This document shows positions 28,923 to 39,891 of a DNA stretch of 52,193 nucleotides, piece after piece. A program made the position numbers and the translations under genes. Source of the stretch: Fischerella thermalis PCC 7521. Its GTDB lineage: Bacteria; Cyanobacteriota; Cyanobacteriia; Cyanobacteriales; Nostocaceae. The notes under the pieces were generated by a model. The model was not told the origin of the DNA. It made no database searches and worked only from the letters and a program-made list of their open reading frames with translations. The stretch is from contig NZ_AJLL01000104.1 in NCBI RefSeq assembly GCF_000317225.1, forward strand, positions 1 through 52,193. Reading direction: 5' to 3'. Position 1 is the first letter of the stretch. The number at the start of each line of letters is the position of its first letter.

Positions 28923-29699
28923 ATGCCAACTACACTCACCCATGAACTGAAGCATGAAATTTTACAGCTGCTACGAGAATATCAGCAATCTCGCTCGGCA
29001 AATGTTCGCAATCAATTGGTAAAACTCAATTTTGGGCTGGTGAGAAAAGAAGCTCACTACTGGATAAATCAGTGCCATGAAAGTTATGAAGACTTACTCC
29101 AGGTGGGCTGTCTGGGTTTAATTCGAGCGATTGAAAGATTTGAAATATCTAAAGGTCATGCCTTCAGTTCTTTTGCTATTCCCTACATTCGGGGTGAAAT
29201 TCAACATTACCTCAGAGATAAAGGTGTGACCGTAAGAATTCCCCGACGCTACTTAGCGCTGCAACAGCAGGCTATAGGAGTTTCGCGTTCTTTGCGGGAA
29301 AAATACAATCGTCAACCAACCGATGCAGAATTAGCCGCAGCACTGGAAATTTCCATCCAGGAATGGCAAGAAATTAAATTGGCATGGATGAATCGCGCCC
29401 CTTTAAGTTTGGATGTACCAGTTCAGGATGGAGAAGAGGGGGCTACTTGCTTGGGAGAGTTGGTTGTTGATCATCGCTATCGTAGTTTTCAATTGGCACA
29501 AGAAGATCAAATTCGCTTACAACAAGCGCTGTTCCAACTCGAAAAACGTACCCGTGAAGTCTTAGAATTTGTGTTTTTACACGATTTAACACAAAAACAA
29601 GTAGCAGAACAGCTAGGTATCAGTGTTGTCACTGTTTCTCGTAGAGTCAAAAAAGGGCTGGATTTGTTGAAACAGTCAATGAGTGTAGCAGAAGATTAA
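28923..29699 (+). CDS. sigF: Group 3 sigma-70 factor SigF
   Basis: 258 residues. Region 2 has YEDLLQVGCLGLIRAIERFE and FSSFAIPYIRGEIQHYLRDK; region 3 includes VRIPRRYLALQQQ and a PTDAELAAAL helix; region 4 has the helix-turn-helix LTQKQVAEQLGISVVTVSRR. There is no long N-terminal region 1.1, as expected for group 3. SigF in Synechocystis is needed for type IV pilus formation and motility; the neighbouring lipoprotein with a PilP/GspC-like end fits that link. The psbO-sigF adjacency is what I recall for Anabaena. Confidence 0.93.
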   Translation: MPTTLTHELKHEILQLLREYQQSRSANVRNQLVKLNFGLVRKEAHYWINQCHESYEDLLQVGCLGLIRAIERFEISKGHAFSSFAIPYIRGEIQHYLRDKGVTVRIPRRYLALQQQAIGVSRSLREKYNRQPTDAELAAALEISIQEWQEIKLAWMNRAPLSLDVPVQDGEEGATCLGELVVDHRYRSFQLAQEDQIRLQQALFQLEKRTREVLEFVFLHDLTQKQVAEQLGISVVTVSRRVKKGLDLLKQSMSVAED

Positions 29700-29799
29700 A
29701 TGTGAAAAGTTAGGTTATAACGGTATCAGATTTCACACTTGCTTTAATGTATAAGCATGTTGATTTTGATACATAAAAATCAAGTATAGAGAGGGGCTG

Positions 29800-30693
29800 A
29801 TGGGTATAAATTTAAAAATATTAATTGCAGCCATTTCAGTTTTGGTGATCGCTGCCTGTGCCTCTGAAGGTGAACAACAATCTAGTAATCCAACACCACC
29901 ACCTCCTAATACGCCAGCGCAAACACAAAAAGCGCCAGCACAAGCATTTAATAATCCTGTAGTGCCTGGTAAATCGACTTTAGCCACTTCTGCAACTGCT
30001 AGCTTGATTCAACCCACCAATGCCAAAGAACGGATAGATATTGTGTCGAAAGGACGTAACGATCCGTTTGCTCAAATTATTGGACAATCGTCGCTAGGAG
30101 TGCCGAGTACCACTGCGGGAATGCGACCTGTTCCCAAGTTACTACCTTTGCCAATTAACAACACCAGAGGTAGAGGTACATTAATAACGACAAGAACACC
30201 GCAAAAAAGTAGTTTAGTGTTAGGTGCCAAATTAAGTAAATCAAAAAACAATATCAACAAAGGAATTTCAAACAAAAATCTTCCAAAATTAACTCCTGTC
30301 TTACCTAGAGTTATGCCCCAAGTTGTTCCCGAACAAGGTTTGGCATCTGTATTACCACCACAACCACAACCAGATTTAGCCAAGGCAGTTTTTGTTAGTG
30401 GTGTAGTTATGATTGGTAATCAACCTCAAGCTATCATTAAAGTACCAAATGAGCCAACCAGCCGTTACGTACAGGCAGGACAACGGCTAGCAAACGGAGT
30501 ATTAATCAAACGAATTGAAATGAACGAAGGTTCAGAACCGATCATAATTCTGGAACAATATGGTATTGAAGTTACCAGAATGGTTGGTGAAGCACCTGCT
30601 AGCAGTCCACCAACAGCTACAACAGCTAATACAGGTAATCCTGTTTCAGCAGTATCACCAGTCCCAAACCCAGTTAATATTGGATCTTCTTAA
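29800..30693 (+). CDS. Lipoprotein with PilP/GspC-like C-terminal domain (candidate pilus-assembly factor)
   Basis: 297 residues. A signal peptide ends in the lipobox VIAAC (C20), then a P/Q/N-rich spacer (to ~65), the motif GRNDPFAQI (about 86-94) that resembles the DPF motif at the start of PilP/GspC-type proteins, a disordered basic middle, and a compact beta domain (about 205-270) with VSGVVMIGNQPQAIIKVP, YVQAGQRLANGVLI and PIIILEQYGIEVTRMV, a PilP/GspC (HR domain) pattern. The tail is S/T/P-rich. Tentative role: periplasmic link in a type IV pilus or related machine. It follows sigF by 100 bp, same strand. Confidence 0.65.
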   Translation: MGINLKILIAAISVLVIAACASEGEQQSSNPTPPPPNTPAQTQKAPAQAFNNPVVPGKSTLATSATASLIQPTNAKERIDIVSKGRNDPFAQIIGQSSLGVPSTTAGMRPVPKLLPLPINNTRGRGTLITTRTPQKSSLVLGAKLSKSKNNINKGISNKNLPKLTPVLPRVMPQVVPEQGLASVLPPQPQPDLAKAVFVSGVVMIGNQPQAIIKVPNEPTSRYVQAGQRLANGVLIKRIEMNEGSEPIIILEQYGIEVTRMVGEAPASSPPTATTANTGNPVSAVSPVPNPVNIGSS

Positions 30694-30699
30694 ATAAAG

Positions 30700-30945
30700 A
30701 TGAAGACAAAAGAAAAAGTAGAATTTCCTGGTTTACCTCTGGCAGTTTATCGCGAGGTGGCGGCGCATCTACGGCAAGTAGAAGGAGTCGAAGTAGAATT
30801 AATTCCCCAATCTTCCCCACAGTTCGATTACAATCAAAGCCAAATTGCTGGCTTGTGGATTTCAGTGTCTCCGGACTCTGGTTCTATGAGTCGACTCATA
30901 GTGGAACAAATTTTGGCTTATTATCGCGATCGCTATATCATCTAA
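30700..30945 (+). CDS. Conserved small cyanobacterial protein, unknown function
   Basis: 81 residues, soluble. Its pattern is helix-strand-strand-helix: FPGLPLAVYREVAAHLRQ, VEVELIPQ, IAGLWISVS, then a C-terminal helix ending ILAYYRDRYII. There is no catalytic motif. The start lies only six bases after the upstream lipoprotein stop, so the two are likely translationally or transcriptionally linked. Confidence 0.75.
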   Translation: MKTKEKVEFPGLPLAVYREVAAHLRQVEGVEVELIPQSSPQFDYNQSQIAGLWISVSPDSGSMSRLIVEQILAYYRDRYII

Positions 30946-30958
30946 GTTAAATAAAAAA

Positions 30959-30992
30959 CACACAGATAACATCATCTGTGTTCATCTGTGTG
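30959..30992. terminator. Inverted repeat between convergent genes
   Basis: CACACAGAT and ATCTGTGTG form a 9-bp stem, and an alternative internal stem (ACACAGAT with ATCTGTGT) is possible. It sits between the 81-residue gene and the GH57 gene, which end facing each other; it may end both transcripts although the T-runs are weak. Confidence 0.6.
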
Positions 30993-31014
30993 CATCTATG
31001 GTCGTATTTTTTGA

Positions 31015-32604
31015 TTACAACGGACGATAAACGCGATAGTTAATATTAGGGAATATATTATCCATTAACTCAACTTTTTCTAGCCAACCGCTATCGATTT
31101 TACCGATATTTATATCTTCGTAGAGTTTGTTAAACCGCATGAGGTGCGATCGTGTCCTTCTCACAGCGTAAGGAACCATCGTGCCTGTCCGCATAATAAA
31201 CGCCCAATCAGAAGATTGTGCTAAAAGCAACTCTCTTGCAGCCTGGTTAAGTGCTTTCCACTCCAGTTCATCTGCTGCTTCTCTTTTAGACAGTTCAATC
31301 ATACGTTCAGCAGCTTTATGTAAATGTGGGTAAATCCACGCATTGGTTTCGTTCAACCAATACTCATGGAAGCCCTTAAAACCCCAACTTGATTGAGATG
31401 GACGGCAAACTTGCTGATTTGGATGGGCGCGTAAATAATCCGCTAAGTGAGTCATTTGATATGTTTGTTGGTCATACCATGACTTGCGGAACAAATAATC
31501 AATAAACCAAGGTCCTTCATACCACCAATGTCCAAATAATTCTGCGTCATAGGGTGAAACTACAATTGGCGGACGCTGCATAATACCGTAGAGGTGCCCT
31601 ACTTGCTGCTCACGGTTATACATAAAATTACCTGCGTGTTCGGCAGCTTTTTCTCTTGCCCAGTAGGGATCGTAGAGGGCTTTATCTGCTAGACCTAAAC
31701 CACGACCAGTTATTTTATGATACTTAATGCCCGTATTTTTTCGCTGACCGTTGGGCATAATATAGGGCTTGATGTATTCGTATTCAGCTTCCCAACCCAA
31801 ATCTTTGTAGAACTCTCGGTATTCTGGCGCACCAGGATAACCTACTTCAGAAGACCATACCTGTTGAGAGGATTCATGGTCACGTCCAAAGGCAGCCACA
31901 CCGGTTTCTGTAAAAATAGGGGCATAAGTGCCAAAGCGGGGGCGGGGACGGGCGTAAAGGATACCGTGTCCATCAATCAGAAAATAGCGCAAACCAACAT
32001 CTGCCAACATCCGCTCTAAGCCTTCATAGTAGGCACACTCAGGTAGCCAAATTCCTCTCGGCGGACGTCCAAAAATTTCCTCATAGTGTTCACAGGCTAC
32101 CTTCAACTGCGCCCACACAGCTTGGGGATACATTTTCATCAGTGGTAAGTAACCGTGGGTAGCACCACATGTAATAATTTCAAGATTATTAGTGTCTTGG
32201 AACTGCTTAAAAGCTGTTACTAAGTCACCTTTATATTGCTCCCAGATTTTTCTCGTGGCGTTAAATTCACTGGCATAATGTTCGGCTAAATATTTGATGT
32301 GACCGTTGTGAGCGTTATGCTCAATTTCAAGCTCTACGAGTTCTTCCAACTTTGCTAAGTGTTCGTCGTAGCGTTCTTGTAGTAACGGATCACGCAGCAT
32401 TGACACCAGAGGTGGTGTCATACTCATAGTGATTTTAAAGTCTATACCGTCTCGCTTTAAGCCTTCAAAAACTCTTAGTAAGGGGATATAAGTTTCTGTA
32501 ATGGCTTCATAAAGCCATTCTTCCTCCAGCACATAGTCACTTTCTGGGTGCCGGACAAAGGGTAGATGGGCATGGAGTACTAGCGCAACGTAGCCGATAG
32601 CCAT
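31015..32604 (-). CDS. GH57 1,4-alpha-glucan branching enzyme-type glycoside hydrolase
   Basis: 529 residues. The N-terminal barrel begins with LVLHAHLPFVRHPE; the nucleophile motif WLPECAYYEG has E at about 189 and the acid/base motif SPYDAELFGHWWYEGP has D at about 352, close to E183 and D354 of the archaeal GH57 branching enzyme. The helical C-terminal domain includes SSWGFKGFHEYW. By family it makes alpha-1,6 branches in glycogen; hydrolysis or amylase activity is the alternative. It is a single-gene unit with its own upstream region next to a gene remnant pointing away. Confidence 0.9.
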   Translation of the reverse strand: MAIGYVALVLHAHLPFVRHPESDYVLEEEWLYEAITETYIPLLRVFEGLKRDGIDFKITMSMTPPLVSMLRDPLLQERYDEHLAKLEELVELEIEHNAHNGHIKYLAEHYASEFNATRKIWEQYKGDLVTAFKQFQDTNNLEIITCGATHGYLPLMKMYPQAVWAQLKVACEHYEEIFGRPPRGIWLPECAYYEGLERMLADVGLRYFLIDGHGILYARPRPRFGTYAPIFTETGVAAFGRDHESSQQVWSSEVGYPGAPEYREFYKDLGWEAEYEYIKPYIMPNGQRKNTGIKYHKITGRGLGLADKALYDPYWAREKAAEHAGNFMYNREQQVGHLYGIMQRPPIVVSPYDAELFGHWWYEGPWFIDYLFRKSWYDQQTYQMTHLADYLRAHPNQQVCRPSQSSWGFKGFHEYWLNETNAWIYPHLHKAAERMIELSKREAADELEWKALNQAARELLLAQSSDWAFIMRTGTMVPYAVRRTRSHLMRFNKLYEDINIGKIDSGWLEKVELMDNIFPNINYRVYRPL

Positions 32605-32701
32605 AATGATTTCAGATATATATTGAAGGTCGGGGATTTGGCAGAAGTTAACAATATTTTAAGACTTTCTGGGGATCGTAACAGGCTTTAGTCAATTCTT
32701 T

Positions 32702-33055
32702 ATGATGGCTGATACTCCACACTCAAACAAGATAGCTATGGTCAAGTTGATGGTTAAACTTCTTAGTCAAAGGGAAATGTTACAAGTGAAAAGGCAAATT
32801 ACTTTAATGTTATCTATTTTGACCAGTGGTGTTTTTGCAGCAATTCCAGTTCAAGCCGTTCCCTCTGCTGATATACCCAAACAAACAACTTCCCCAAATT
32901 TACAAAAAAAGCACCAACACAAACCACTACACTTACGCTTCAAGATTTGCCATCTGGTTATAGGGAAATTCCACCCCAACTCAAAGAAGCGATCGCTGTT
33001 CAGCTGGAACCTTTGAAGTCTGGCTTGTCCTCCTTGTCTCCGCTCCCCAATCGCT
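32702..33055 (+). pseudogene. Frameshifted, truncated exported-protein gene
   Basis: The first frame (start 32702; the real start may be one of several Met codons up to 32780) encodes a signal-peptide-like stretch, LMLSILTSGVFAAIPVQAVPS. At the A-run 32904-32910 the sense switches frame: with one more A the protein would continue APTQTTTLTLQDLPSGYREI and PPQLKEAIAVQLEPLKSG, a far more protein-like sequence that includes the second open frame at 32947. The reading then runs into the antisense end of rsgA with no proper C-terminus. So it is both frameshifted and cut short. A sequencing error in the homopolymer would explain the first defect but not the second. Confidence 0.7.
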
Positions 33056-34159
33056 ATTCTTCACTCTCTCGATACAACTCTTGCAACTCTTGTAACTGTG
33101 TCCGTCGAGATTTCTGGCGATATTTTTTACTTTCTAACTTCGGTTCGTATTGATGCTTACCTTTACCTTTTGTTTTGACCTTAATAGTGGATTCTGGATC
33201 AGCTTGCTGATTGAGTTGAGATTGACGGGCGATCGCTTCTTCTAAAAACTCTAAATAATGCTGATAACGCTCCCAATCTCCCCTTACTGCACAATCAGGT
33301 TCGTCTCGATGCAGACAATTACTAAACCGACACCTAGCAACAGCTAATCTCTGCCTAGCTTCTGGGAAATAAGCAGCTAATTCTTCTGGTGTACAATCCA
33401 AATCAGGTTGATTAAAACCGGGCGTATCCGCTAACAAACCACCATTAGGCAAATCAAACAACTCTACATGGCGAGTAGTGTGACGACCACGGGCAAGTTT
33501 ACCAGAAATTTCACCTACTCGCAGATTAATGTTAGGAATCAAAGCATTGATTAAACTAGACTTCCCTACACCCGAAGGACCAGCGAGAACAGTGATATTG
33601 TCTTTGAGTAGATTTGCTAAATCGTCAATATTTATACTTTTATATACACTGATAAATATTGGCTCATAACCCCAATTTGTCAGATGTTGGTTTATTTCCG
33701 CCTGCTGTTGGGTTGTAATTAAGTCGCTTTTATTTAGACATAAAACTACATCTAAACCTGTAGACTCAGCTTTTATGAGAAAGCGGCTGAGTTGATAGGG
33801 TTCTAGAGGCGGATCAGCAACGGCAAATACCAAAAGAATTTGATTGACATTAGCGATCGCCGGACGATCCAACTGATTTTTTCGGGGTAAAACATCAGCG
33901 ATCGCACCTCTTTGACCAGTCCAATCTGGTTCTTCTACTAAGACGCGATCGCCTACCATTACCTGTTGACCAATTTTTTTTAAGCGCGTTCTACGGGTAC
34001 ACAACAGGAGTGAGGAATGGGAGGAATTTAATCTTGTATTCTCCCCATCTCCCAAACTCGCCATCTCCCCATCGGAATCTAGCCGTACTCGATAATAATT
34101 AGCCTGCACGGCTAAAACCGTACCCAACAGCCTACAAGAATCTTGTAATACTTCCTCTG

Positions 34160-34163
<4 letters not shown>
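33054..34163 (-). CDS. rsgA: Ribosome small-subunit-dependent GTPase RsgA
   Basis: 369 residues. An N-terminal OB fold is followed by the circularly permuted GTPase, with G4 LCLNKSD before the P-loop GPSGVGKSSLINAL and G3 DTPGFNQPDL. The zinc-binding CRFSNCLHRDEPDCAV motif and a basic lysine-rich tail end the protein. It checks late 30S subunit assembly. The OB fold holds an unusual insert of about 20 residues (encoded roughly at 34009-34072) made from G/C-run repeat DNA. The start codon overlaps the tusA stop by 4 bp, so translation is probably coupled. Confidence 0.95.
34009..34072. repeat. In-frame intergenic-type repeat inside the rsgA OB fold
   Basis: On the coding strand the segment holds GATGGGGAGATGG and GGGAGATGGGGAG units, then a C/T-rich part ending in TCACTCC. 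It separates the RLDSDG strand from the LLCTRRTRLKK strand, which are close together in RsgA proteins as I recall them. Frame is kept. Confidence 0.7.
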
Positions 34164-36194
<2,031 letters not shown>

Positions 36195-38159
36195 TTAATC
36201 TATCGTCTCATAATCAGCATGTAGAGTATTTTCCTCTTCAAAATCAAAATTAAATTGTGGTGTGAGAGTGCCATGCAATGATCCAGATTGTTCTGGTGTA
36301 GGCGAACTATCTTCTGCACAGGAGGGAATATCATCCCCTTGACCATCGTTAACACGGTTGTAGACTTCAGCACCAATGTTAAATAGAGTTTGCTGGAAGT
36401 CTTCTAAGCGCTGTTTGAATTCTGCAACAGAAATGCTGGATTCAGAAATAGCTGCTTTGAGGTGGGCAAGTTTTTCATCTGCCAAACCTTTCATCTGTTC
36501 GCCGATCAAGTTGCCATTATCTTTGAGTGTTGATTCGTAACTGTACAACAAATTATCCGCTTGGTTTTTCAATGCTGCCAGTTCTATACGTCTTCTATCT
36601 TCTTCGGCGAACATTTCAGCTTCTTGCCGCATTCGTTCAACTTCGTTGCTGCTTAAGCCACCTGTGTTGGTAATGCGAATACTCTGCTCTCTGCCTGTAC
36701 CTTTGTCTTGAGCAGAGACTTTCATAATACCGTTAACATCGATCTCAAAACTGACTTCGATTTGCGGTACACCACGAGGCGCTGGAGGAATTCCTGTGAG
36801 TAAAAATTTACCCAAGCTTTTATTATCTTTTGCCATGGCCCGTTCACCTTGGAGGACATGAATTTCCACCGAGGTTTGCCCATCAACAGCTGTGGAAAAA
36901 ACTTGGGATTTACTTGTAGGAATTGTAGTGTTGCGTTCAATGATTTTGGTGAAAACTTCTCCTAGAGTTTCAATTCCTAGTGACAGAGGTGTAACATCCA
37001 ATAACAGGAGATTGTCAACTTCGCCACCCAGTACCCCAGCCTGGATAGCAGCTCCTAATGCTACTGCTTCATCTGGGTTAATAGAACGGTCAGGTGTTTT
37101 GCCATTAAAAAATTTAATTAAGGCATTTTGGACAGCGGGGATACGAGTAGAACCGCCTACCAAAATAATCCGATCAATGTCTTGTGGTTTCAGTTCTGCG
37201 TCTTTGAGTGCCTGAACCATTGGTTCTATGGTGGCTTCTATTAAATGACCCGTCAATTCTTCAAATTTGGCACGGGTGAGTTCCATTTCTAGATGTTTTG
37301 GCCCTGTTTCATTGGCAGTAATAAATGGCAAGTTAATTGAAGTACTCACCATAGTTGAAAGTTCAATTTTTGCCTTTTCTGCTGCTTCTCGTAAGCGTTG
37401 CAGGGCCATTTTGTCTTGGGAAAGATCTATTTTTTCTTGCTGGAGAAATATGTCGATCATCCAACGGACGATACAGTTATCAAAATCGTCTCCACCCAAG
37501 TGGTTGTTACCACTGGTTGCTTTAACTTCAAATACACCATCCCCTAATTGCAGGATGGATACATCGAAAGTACCGCCCCCTAAATCAAACACTAGAATTA
37601 GCTGTTCTTGGTCTTGCTTATCTAAACCAAAAGCTAAAGCGGCTGCGGTTGGCTCGTTAATGATCCGCAATACTTCAAGCCCAGCGATGGTTCCAGAGTC
37701 TTTGGTTGCTTGTCTTTGAGCATCTGTAAAATAAGCAGGTACAGTAATTACTGCTTTTGTCACCTGTTCACCCAGAAAGTTTTCCGCATCCTGTTTGAGT
37801 TTTTGCAGGATCATTGCGGAAATTTCTTGTGGGGTATAGTTTCGTCCACGAATTTGAACATCAACAGTATCATCTCGACCTTTGACACAGTTATAAGGTA
37901 CGCGCTCGCGTTCTGCATCTGTGTCATCCCAGCGACGACCGATGAATCGTTTGATGCTGTAGATTGTGTTTTCGGCATTCGTGACAGCTTGGCGCTTTGC
38001 CAGTGGACCAACCAAGCGCTCACCGCTCTTGCCAAAACCTACGATACTAGGAGTGGTTCGTCCGCCTTCTGAATTGGCAATAACAATTGGTTGACCACCT
38101 TCCAAAACTGCGACGCAACTGTTGGTAGTGCCTAAGTCGATCCCAATAACTTTTCCCAT
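36195..38159 (-). CDS. dnaK: Chaperone DnaK (Hsp70)
   Basis: 654 residues. It begins with the ATPase motif [19 protein letters not shown], and includes [12 protein letters not shown] and [13 protein letters not shown], the hydrophobic linker [15 protein letters not shown], and a substrate domain. The C-terminus lacks the EEVD-like end of other Hsp70s and instead finishes LHADYETID. It folds and protects proteins with DnaJ and GrpE, both encoded here. It lies 283 bp downstream of grpE, with a strong hairpin in that space. Confidence 0.97.
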   Translation of the reverse strand: MGKVIGIDLGTTNSCVAVLEGGQPIVIANSEGGRTTPSIVGFGKSGERLVGPLAKRQAVTNAENTIYSIKRFIGRRWDDTDAERERVPYNCVKGRDDTVDVQIRGRNYTPQEISAMILQKLKQDAENFLGEQVTKAVITVPAYFTDAQRQATKDSGTIAGLEVLRIINEPTAAALAFGLDKQDQEQLILVFDLGGGTFDVSILQLGDGVFEVKATSGNNHLGGDDFDNCIVRWMIDIFLQQEKIDLSQDKMALQRLREAAEKAKIELSTMVSTSINLPFITANETGPKHLEMELTRAKFEELTGHLIEATIEPMVQALKDAELKPQDIDRIILVGGSTRIPAVQNALIKFFNGKTPDRSINPDEAVALGAAIQAGVLGGEVDNLLLLDVTPLSLGIETLGEVFTKIIERNTTIPTSKSQVFSTAVDGQTSVEIHVLQGERAMAKDNKSLGKFLLTGIPPAPRGVPQIEVSFEIDVNGIMKVSAQDKGTGREQSIRITNTGGLSSNEVERMRQEAEMFAEEDRRRIELAALKNQADNLLYSYESTLKDNGNLIGEQMKGLADEKLAHLKAAISESSISVAEFKQRLEDFQQTLFNIGAEVYNRVNDGQGDDIPSCAEDSSPTPEQSGSLHGTLTPQFNFDFEEENTLHADYETID

Positions 38160-38215
38160 CTGTATCGGTATTTTTACTGAGTACTTTATTTCTCGAAGTA
38201 TAGGCGGCAGCTTCC

Positions 38216-38263
38216 GGAGGACAGTTTTTCCAGTGGTGTTTATCCACTGGGAACCGTCCCTCC
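38216..38263. repeat. Long hairpin between grpE and dnaK
   Basis: Nested arms GGAGGAC/GTCCCTCC and TTCCAGTGG/CCACTGGGAA enclose a 7-base loop; only a few mismatches interrupt the stem. It lies 57 bp before the dnaK start (reading leftwards). It could be a processing or attenuation signal for the grpE-dnaK transcript, or a resident repeat element. Confidence 0.7.
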
Positions 38264-38442
38264 GTTGGCGTTTCCACTAGGGAAAGCGGCAAAACTTCGG
38301 GCGTTATATTTCGCGGACTACCTTTTGTACGTTTTTATACGCGATGCTCGCCTAGTTAGTCAATGGTCAATGGTTATTGTTGGTAGTTGGTGGTTGGTTG
38401 TTGATAGTTGGATGTTTCAAACAACAAACAACAAGCAACTAT

Positions 38443-39186
38443 TTAACCATTTGCTGGAGGAGACTGGTTTTCCTCTGAAGATGGGGTATCTTCTTTAGGA
38501 GCAGCCACTTTAACCATTGCATGGCGTAGCACGCGATCGCCCAAGTAATATCCGCGTACTAACTCTTCTAACACTGTTCCTTCAGGATATTCATCCGTAG
38601 GTTCCCGCATTACTGCTTCGTGAAGGTTGGGATCGAATGGTTGACCTTCGGGACGCATTGGTGATACACCTAAGCGCTTCAGGCTATCTACTAGTAATTT
38701 GTAAACTCCTTGATAACTTTTATGGATTCCCATTTCCCCATCGTTTTGGGGTTTGATTTGCGATCGTGCCCGCTCGAAATTATCAACTACTGGTAGCAAT
38801 TCAGTAATAGCATTCCGCTTTGCCTGCGCCTCTAGATCCTCTTTTTCTTTAATTGTGCGTTTGCGGTAATTCTCAAAATCTGCCGCAATTCGCATATATT
38901 GACTGCTACGTTCTTCTAACTGAGCTTTGAGAGACTCAATTTGTTGACTCATCTGTGCTAAAGCAGCTGTATCAACTGTCTGAGTAGCAGCAACCCCATT
39001 TTCTTGAGTGGGTATCACTGTGTTTTCAGGTACGCTAGTAGCGTCTGCCACTTGCTCTGTCACCTCGCTGCCAGGTTCGTTGGCATTCATTGGAACTGGG
39101 GAGTCACTGTTCATTGCTTGTTTGACCTCTGTTGGTTCACCCAATTGCTGACTCGTGTTGTTTATTTGTTTATCTTCGTCCATCAT
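38443..39186 (-). CDS. grpE: Nucleotide exchange factor GrpE
   Basis: 247 residues, starting at the first of two adjacent ATG codons. A long acidic, disordered N-terminus (about 1-75) is followed by the dimerising coiled coil ([35 protein letters not shown]) and the beta domain with [19 protein letters not shown] and [15 protein letters not shown]. It releases ADP from DnaK. It is the first gene of the chaperone cluster; no CIRCE-type element (TTAGCACTC-N9-GAGTGCTAA) was found upstream. Confidence 0.96.
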   Translation of the reverse strand: MMDEDKQINNTSQQLGEPTEVKQAMNSDSPVPMNANEPGSEVTEQVADATSVPENTVIPTQENGVAATQTVDTAALAQMSQQIESLKAQLEERSSQYMRIAADFENYRKRTIKEKEDLEAQAKRNAITELLPVVDNFERARSQIKPQNDGEMGIHKSYQGVYKLLVDSLKRLGVSPMRPEGQPFDPNLHEAVMREPTDEYPEGTVLEELVRGYYLGDRVLRHAMVKVAAPKEDTPSSEENQSPPANG

Positions 39187-39891
39187 TATGTACTCATCCC
39201 AGATACTTGATACGACAATTTATCGCTATATTTCCAGCCATAGCATTAGACTTTTTGTAGAAATTGAGAAAAGAGTAAAGTTTGTTGTAGGAAAAAGATC
39301 AAAGAAACTGGAAAAAAGAATTGCTCAATCAAATTCCTTTAACCTTTACCCTTTACCCTTTACCCTTGCCTCACAAGAGTGCAAGAAGTCCATGGCTAGC
39401 TGGCAACAATAGGCGTGTTTTGTTGCCGACATTTTCCTGGAAGTGATGTCACCGTCATCTATTTTGACAAATGCTGGACATCTTAGTGCAGACGCTAACG
39501 CGAGATAAAAGCTAATAACTCTGGTTATCTTAAATTTTGGCGATCGCCACTTTTTCTAGTCTCCTGTTCTCAAAAGGCAGGAGGCTCCTAGTATGTGTAT
39601 TCAGACCCCAGCCAATCGTAGACACTGCTTCGAGGTGGGGTTTTAAATCCAGTTGGCGACTACCAGAGGCTTCACTAAAAGATATATTTTATACCTTTTA
39701 CAATCAAGCTTCTTCCTGCCGTATCAGCCGGATAAGCACTTTTGCAACCAATGAGCAAAATACAAAGGACTAATTACTTAGTATAATTTTTTAAAACTTC
39801 TGTCCTCTGCCTTTCTTCAGCGACTATGTAAATTCTTGTTCACAGCTTGGGAATACTCTATTCAGAGGTTCCCGGTATTTATAGCTGATAT
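39187..39891. other. grpE-pilB divergent gap (~705 bp)
   Basis: It carries a run of CCTTTACCCTTTA-type short repeats near 39340-39366, a small palindrome AGGAGGCTCCT (39581-39591) and an imperfect ACCCCA/TGGGGT inverted pair (about 39605-39642). The promoters for grpE (leftward) and pilB (rightward) should be here. No convincing ORF was seen. Confidence 0.55.

Noticed and set aside
38047-38292. Minus-strand 81-codon frame overlapping the start of dnaK
   Set aside because: It overlaps dnaK in another frame and is made of the hairpin repeat; not a gene.
39187-39891. Possible CIRCE heat-shock element upstream of grpE
   Set aside because: No TTAGCACTC-N9-GAGTGCTAA sequence is present; the GAGTGC near 39378 has no partner arm.
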